Shown: positions 58,316 through 64,000 of the stretch, one piece after another
How the letters are laid out: each line of letters begins with the position of its first letter
Numbering within the stretch: position 1 is the stretch's first letter
Assembly (NCBI RefSeq): GCF_905475465.1
Contig: NC_062240.1
Location: 10,865,001 to 10,929,000, forward strand
DNA length: 64,000 nt
Direction of reading: 5' to 3'
From: Pieris napi
Taxonomy: Eukaryota > Arthropoda > Insecta > Lepidoptera > Pieridae
Made by a program: the position numbers and the translations under genes
Notes under the pieces: model-generated
Seen by the model: only the letters and a program-made list of their open reading frames with translations
What the model was told of the DNA's origin: nothing
Database searches by the model: none

Positions 58316-59789
58316 ATTAATGGATTGAATCAAAGAGTTATGTGGAATCTAACGTTTTTATTTATTTAATAGAAAATATCACTAGAGCTGAAGACAAGTA
58401 AGTAATGAAAGCAAAACTTAAAGAAATAAATAATCACATCCAAACTAAATCGCAGCCAGCTTCAGTATCAAAACTGTACAATGATATACAATAGTTGGAA
58501 ATTAAACGGATACCAAACTATTTAATTAAATAAATATAACAGACAAGAATAAAAATACAAAAGGAAAGAGATACTAATCTTGAATAGAGCTCAGTTTCTA
58601 TAATGTTGGAACATTGACACAAAAGAACATGAGATGTGGTCACCATATTAAGAATACATAAATTCAATCTTGATCAATACAAAAACGAAAATAATGCGAG
58701 ACAGCTATTCAACTTATTCACACATAATGAAGCATTAGTTGCTATTGCTATAGAGTTCTGACATTTTATAGAAATTACACAATATAATAAATAGTCTTGT
58801 AATTGGATATTTATCCACGCTTGTTATACAAAATTTTTTAGTTAAATAATCTCTTCGTGATTCAAAAGTAGTATTTTATTACAAGTGAAGATTAATTACT
58901 AACTTATGACATTATTAGGAAATCCAGGTGTAAATAAGTTGAATGTAAAGAGGAAATATTAAATAAAACCTTTTGTTTGACATGACGCGTTTCGTTTGTT
59001 TGTGATTGGTCAAACGTAAAAACGTCTTTGGACATGATATCGAATGTGAACATATCCAACATAGTCAATTAATTAATTATTAAAATAAATATAACAAAAT
59101 TTATTAATTATTAAAAAATTGGATTATATAGTTACCGGAAAAGCTAATTCAATTCAAAACGTTTCACGTCTTTTACGAAATTGTTCGATTTATTTCGTTG
59201 CGTAGATAAATTACTAAGGTATCTAACCTTCCATTTATGATATTTTAAATAAGAGGTCATGTTATAGGTCATGTTAGTTGACACAGGATGTTAAGAAATA
59301 AATTGGTGATTAATGTAGATTCTCATACCATTAGGTCATAATTTGAAAACTATTGAAGACGACCTTTAAGTGTATTACTGGTTTACCTGGGCATATTTCA
59401 AAATAGCATTGCATATATATAATTAATTTGGTTCGATAAGTTCGTTGTTTGACACGGCATTTTTGTATCTTTAATATTCGGGACAAGGTGATCCGCCTTC
59501 TGACCCGAGACAAATGTTGTTTCGCCGGGAAATTAACCTAGGAAATACACACATTATTTATCATTCAGTAACCTAAGTATATGTACTTTTATTTCATAAC
59601 TGGCAGTTACACTATGTTAAAATTCTATAGGAATTATTAATCTAAACAATAACGAGTACCCTAGTCTCGACTTCCATTTAACTACATATTTAGATTTCTG
59701 ATTTTTGTTTCTCAAAGCAAACAGTTTTAGTATGAGGTAAGGTATAAAAATTGTGCTCCCACGATGGTTAAAATTATTTTCTAAAGTTT
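58316..59789. other. Non-coding stretch
   Basis: AT-rich; no exon or repeat recognised. Confidence 0.4.
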
Positions 59790-59950
59790 AAAAAGTCAAA
59801 GTCAAATCATTTATATCAATTGAGTCTATTAAAAAGGCACTTTTGAAAGACAAAATTACAAGGTAAAATAATATTAAAAAAAAGTTGCCCCTTCTAAAAG
59901 GTAGCTTCATATGGAGAAGAATGGGCAAGAAACTCCATACATTGATTTGA
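59790..59950 (+). mobile_element. Probable LINE 3' end, A-rich spacer type
   Basis: Phrases 'gtcaaagtcaaatcattt', 'aaaaaggcacttttgaaa' and 'gggcaagaaactcc' are common in lepidopteran non-LTR tails. No coding remnant; the family assignment is from memory. Confidence 0.4.
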
Positions 59951-60299
59951 TACTTATCAACTTGCCGTGGTTAAGACGTAATTACCAGCCCATCGAGTAT
60001 TGCCAAATCTAGATCTATCGTGAAAACGAGATCCTGGATGGCATTTCAGTTGTCCAACAATTTGCACCTCGACTGTCTTAGATCACCGCATAAATGTGTT
60101 GCATGAGAATGTTAATAGAAATGTTGTCAAATGCCACCTAACTGGTTTTTACGTATTGCCTAGCCTCCAATTCACACGTCATCTTACTAACATATGATAC
60201 TCAAATGAAGAAGAAACTATTTAAATTTATCGATCTATAGGTCAAAAAATGGATAGAAGGCTAAAAATAATAAACGGCTATCAGAGTATTTATTCCTAC

Positions 60300-60560
60300 T
60301 TCTTTTTTAATCCCGTTGGAGTAGATACTCTTGGGCCGTGCGGTTCAAGTGCACAGACGCTAATTAAAGATTTAAGTTGTTGCCTGGTAGATAGTAGAGC
60401 TGGTGCTTTTTTCGCTCGAATATACGTCGCGATACAGCGAGGAAATACGGCCAGCGTCAAATCTTTAAAGTTTGTTTTAATTTTCTATTTATTATTACTA
60501 TGTAGGTTAATAATATTGTAAATACGGTATATTTAGGATTGAAGGTGTGCCGCAACTATA
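60300..60560 (+). pseudogene. Non-LTR polyprotein C-terminus
   Basis: In one frame: NPVGVDTLGPCGSSAQTLIK, then RAGAFFARIYVAIQRGNTAS, the typical last 60 or so residues of a lepidopteran LINE polyprotein ('VAVETLGPWG...QRISxAIQRGNAAS'). The frame then runs into the AT-rich 3' end. 5'-truncated. Confidence 0.6.
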
Positions 60561-60976
60561 AAGTTCTCTTCGTGATCAAACAATCATAATTCATAGATTT
60601 AAGTGCAAATTATTGTAATACAAGTAGTGACTTGTTCTGTTCTTGTTCTGCAAATTTGACAAGCATAATAAATTATATTGTATTTTACGTACATATTTGA
60701 TATTTGAGGAAAGCTTTCGGCTTTTATCGCCTCTAACCACGAATATACTTATCATCCTACAGCGACCACTATTCAAACCTCGACTTGTTTAAGCTATAGC
60801 AGAATATGCTTAAAAGGAGTATTAACAATATCCATTACCTGCATCATGAGCACACCCATACATACCCTCACGTACACACCACTTTCATACCATCACACAC
60901 ACCGGATTAGGTATAACTTAGTTAAATGTATTTTTATTGATTTTTTCCTTTCGTAATTGAATCTTTTTTATATATT

Positions 60977-61506
60977 ACTAGCTGGTGCCCGCGACTTCGT
61001 CTGCACAGGATTAATGTAATATTTGTCGAAATGATGTAGACTGACATATTTCGTCTACTTTAAATACCAGAAACGATAAAAGTATCTATTTTCATTTAGG
61101 AATCAATATACCATATGTGCATTTGACATATATTATCAATTTTTATTATTTATGGGTCACTATTTTGGCTATAATGGCTTACACATAAGACATAGAAGAT
61201 ATGCACTGTGTCGGGCTTTTTTGTAGGACTATTTAAGATAAATATTTCCATCATATATTACATATGTGTAACTCTAGCGGTTTTGGCAGCGCACGGCAGA
61301 ATAGCTCGCAGATAGTAGAATTTTTTTCCTACTTACTTGATATTTTGGACAATTCACACAATATCTTTATAAATTGTAGCCTATGTGTTATTCTAATGTA
61401 TAAGCTATATTATTGTACATTTTCAATAAAATCCATTCAGTTGTTTAAACGTGAAAGAGTAACAAACATCCATCCATGCCCTTTCGCGTTTATAATATTA
61501 GTAGGA
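60977..61506 (-). mobile_element. Helitron-like element, family F, reverse
   Basis: Starts ACTAGCTGGTGCCCGCGACT (reverse of a CTAGT end with the common 'GCGGGCACC' phrase) and ends 'cgcgtttataatattagtagga', the reverse of the usual TCCTACTAATATTATAAA start. Non-coding here. Confidence 0.6.
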
Positions 61507-63649
61507 CGTATTCCATCTTTGTCTATCTCCATAGTTTTGATTATATATTCATCTGTAGGATTACGGAAACTTAATAAATAATTTTATTATATTTAAAATG
61601 TAATTGAACCAGTAGAAAGTACTTCAAGTGACAGTTGAAAGTAGATCATTTAAAATCTGTCCATTCAATTAATGAAATGTGAAAGCGTAGTAAATATTGA
61701 CCACTGTCCGCAGGGGGCAAAAAATGTGCGTTTCAAGGTACACTGCGGGGTCGCGCACTGCACGCTTCGGCCTTAACCACATAACCAGCTATACATTAAT
61801 TAAGCTTTCAACAACAGTGACGTCGTGAATTCGATTCCCGGTGGCGCCAGTGGATTTCTTACAATTACAACTACGTACGGTAATTCTAAAAAAAACAATT
61901 ATTTATTTAAAATCATCAAAGGTAGCCGCATGGTTTAAGTGTTGTATTAAATATCTATGAGAGTCGATATAAAAACATATATATACGTAATATGTATATT
62001 ATAAAAACAGAAATTTGTCTGCTCCATATCCTATTCAACCCACTACTTAATACAAAAAGGTTGTCTTATTAACATTGTTACATGATTAACTAATGGCAAG
62101 CAAAATTGTAAAAAAAATTCTAACATTTGGATTTTTTACTACATTAAAAAATTTATGGTCTTTAATGAAAAATTTAGTATGAAAAAATACGCATCCTATT
62201 TCCTGCGATTCTTCATATACTATAACAGACCAATTGTCCGTGTTTATGTATTAGTTGCACGTTGGTGGTCTACCAACCTTGATGTAACAAGGTAATTGAA
62301 TTTGGATTACACTTCATACTTAAAAATACATTAACAATACTTGTTTTATTCTATTTGAATTGAGACCGCTAAGTACCCATGTTATTTGCTGTTGTGGGCC
62401 AATTCGTTACAGTAGCAATCATTTTCAAAATTAAAGCCTTGGGTAACATTCACAACCTTATTGTGTTCTAAATTTAAAAACATTGTTCTGTGCGTAAAAC
62501 GTATTCGAATTTTAAAAATTTGCATATGGTGTTACAATGATTTCAAATTTAGAACACAAGTTTCAAGTTTCGAATTTAGAACAAAGTTTACTGACTCTAA
62601 TAAATAGGTACTTATTTGAAAAAAAAAGTGGTAATCTGATCTTTATTTACTGTTTGCGTTTTCCACCGTCAAAGATTTAACCCTTCTAGTGTCTATAATA
62701 TAAAATGTTATTTCGGGTCCGACTATAAGCGACGGCGTTTTTTTGATCCTTTTGACTCGTTCCTTGTGTTCTGTATGGAGCGTGAAACGTTATATTGCGC
62801 ACCAGCGTCGAATTAAAGGGTCGAAGGGAGTTTGTGAGACGCCAGGTACAAATCAGCGATCAGTATCGTTTAAAATATATATAACGACTCTCAGAATTAG
62901 TTCTATTATAATTTCCATAATTTATAATTAATTAATTATAAATAACTTATGTAAAATAACAAAGTAATACACTTTGTTGTACACTTGTACACAACTAATT
63001 GATAGTTGGAAGGAGATGCGGTAAAGAACACCTTCCCCCGTAGCATCAGTTATTAATTATTTTATAGATAATAAACAGGATATATCATCCAAATTTACTG
63101 GCTAATATTATTACTAATTACATTAGGCGAATTGCATTTCGAAATAATAATCATTGTTCGAAACCTTGACGAAAGAATACGGTATGAATTCTTTGCGGTT
63201 CCGCATTCGAACAATACGTGTATTACAATTGTAATAACACTGGTAAAATTCACACCCAATATTCACAACTATGTTTATCTGAGGGATAGTAAGTCTTCCG
63301 GAATTACCAGATAATGTTGTAAATTCGAAAGGACAGACTCATAAACAAACAAAAGCTTCACATTTAAAGAGGTGGGCAGGTCACTAAGTAGATTAAACGG
63401 TGAATTTCTGGGACAGACCTCAGTTTGAAATAAAAATCGGTTGTCTGTAAAGTCGGTTTACTGACGATAGTTGAACGTGACAACGTCATAAGAAAATACT
63501 GATGGAATGGTTTAGAAAATTTTAATTTTATTTGTTTGATAGATATTTTGTATGGATATAGAGAAGGAGGTAAATGGAAATCACAATTGAATTCATCAAG
63601 TTACATTTATTTGTACGCATAAATACAATTAAGCCAATTTTTTAACGAA
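61507..63649. other. Mostly non-coding stretch
   Basis: A worn tRNA-like piece at about 61795-61855 ('cgtgaattcgattcccggtg') may be an old SINE. The rest is AT-rich with no supported gene. Confidence 0.35.
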
Positions 63650-63900
63650 CGAACGCTGCCGAAGGCGGAGGCCTATTGTGCCTCTTTGTCGCTCGTTCCA
63701 CGCTCTCGCTTGCACTTCAAGCCTTAAATGGAACGCCTCAGAGCGAGGTAACGCCGCATGCGTCATGTTTTTTCGTGCGTGCAGCCGGCTCCATCGAATT
63801 ATAAGACGCTGTCACGTCAAAAAAGAAGATTGAAGACAAACAAAGGCGTAGGTACAGGAATTTTGTACTATTTTTATAGTTTCTTCTATACGGAAGAATT
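63650..63900. repeat. GC-richer dispersed repeat, unclassified
   Basis: A patch with 'gtgcgtgcagccggctccat' and 'gctcgttccacgctctcg' stands out by composition. I believe it is a dispersed lepidopteran repeat, but the recognition is from memory and only one copy lies in this window. Confidence 0.3.
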
Positions 63901-64000
63901 ATCTTATCGAATATACTATACTATCTTTATCGACCCAAATAGGTAATTTTACCATTATATGCGTCATTTTTTGTTTTGTATTTTGATTTACTTAATTTGA

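Overview
This is a piece of an insect nuclear genome, most likely from a moth or butterfly (Lepidoptera). It is AT-rich, has short spliced exons with GT-AG introns, and is packed with repeat types typical of lepidopteran genomes: several families of Helitron-like elements ending in CTAGT, tRNA-derived SINEs, 5'-truncated non-LTR retrotransposon tails, and PIF/Harbinger and Tc1/mariner elements with their MITEs. The species cannot be named from the sequence. No bacterial-type operon, CRISPR array or virus is visible.

Host genes. (1) 3873-5987, plus strand: a three-exon gene that I assembled for a 230-residue secreted protein of unknown function. (2) 22806-25743, minus strand: the complete coding region of translation initiation factor eIF3b (three exons, 698 residues). 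(3) 27930-33225, minus strand: a 16-exon gene for a coiled-coil protein with a C-terminal DUF4795-like region, resembling the sperm-flagellum protein QRICH2; a 12-residue Ser/Thr tandem repeat lies near its N-terminus and one exon junction is out of phase by a base. (4) 33724-37335, minus strand: a five-exon gene for a secreted protein with one chitin-binding type 2 domain and a long Pro/Ser/Thr-rich tail (CPAP1-like cuticle protein). Genes 2 to 4 are read in the same direction and lie close together between 22.8 and 37.3 kb, forming the gene-dense core. Several isolated splice-flanked open stretches (8423-8674 minus, 21499-21620 plus, 26347-26435 plus, 26929-27052 minus, 54417-54663 plus) look like exons of genes I cannot complete.

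Layout. 1-3.8 kb: Helitrons, a mariner-type MITE and a LINE tail. 3.8-6.0 kb: secreted-protein gene whose introns hold a foldback MITE, a retroelement tail and a Helitron. 6.0-16.6 kb: dense nested repeats, including a roughly 0.45 kb duplication, two related Harbinger-type MITEs and a long foldback. 16.6-18.1 kb: a PIF/Harbinger element with remnants of both of its genes. 18.1-22.8 kb: mostly non-coding. 22.8-37.3 kb: gene core. 37.3-54 kb: a long gene-poor region with SINEs, Helitrons, a Penelope-like GIY-YIG remnant and a GC-rich palindromic MITE. 54-58.3 kb: a possible gene start, a second Harbinger element, a reverse transcriptase fragment and a decayed transposon gene. 58.3-64 kb: sparse repeats, with no recognised host gene.

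I see no sign that the host genes form one pathway. Their products would act in translation, the sperm flagellum or cilium (inferred), cuticle, and an unknown secreted role. No clearly new molecular system is visible. The most novel items are the unrecognised secreted-protein gene, the out-of-phase junction in the QRICH2-like gene, and a set of transposon insertions that can be checked against empty sites within the same window.
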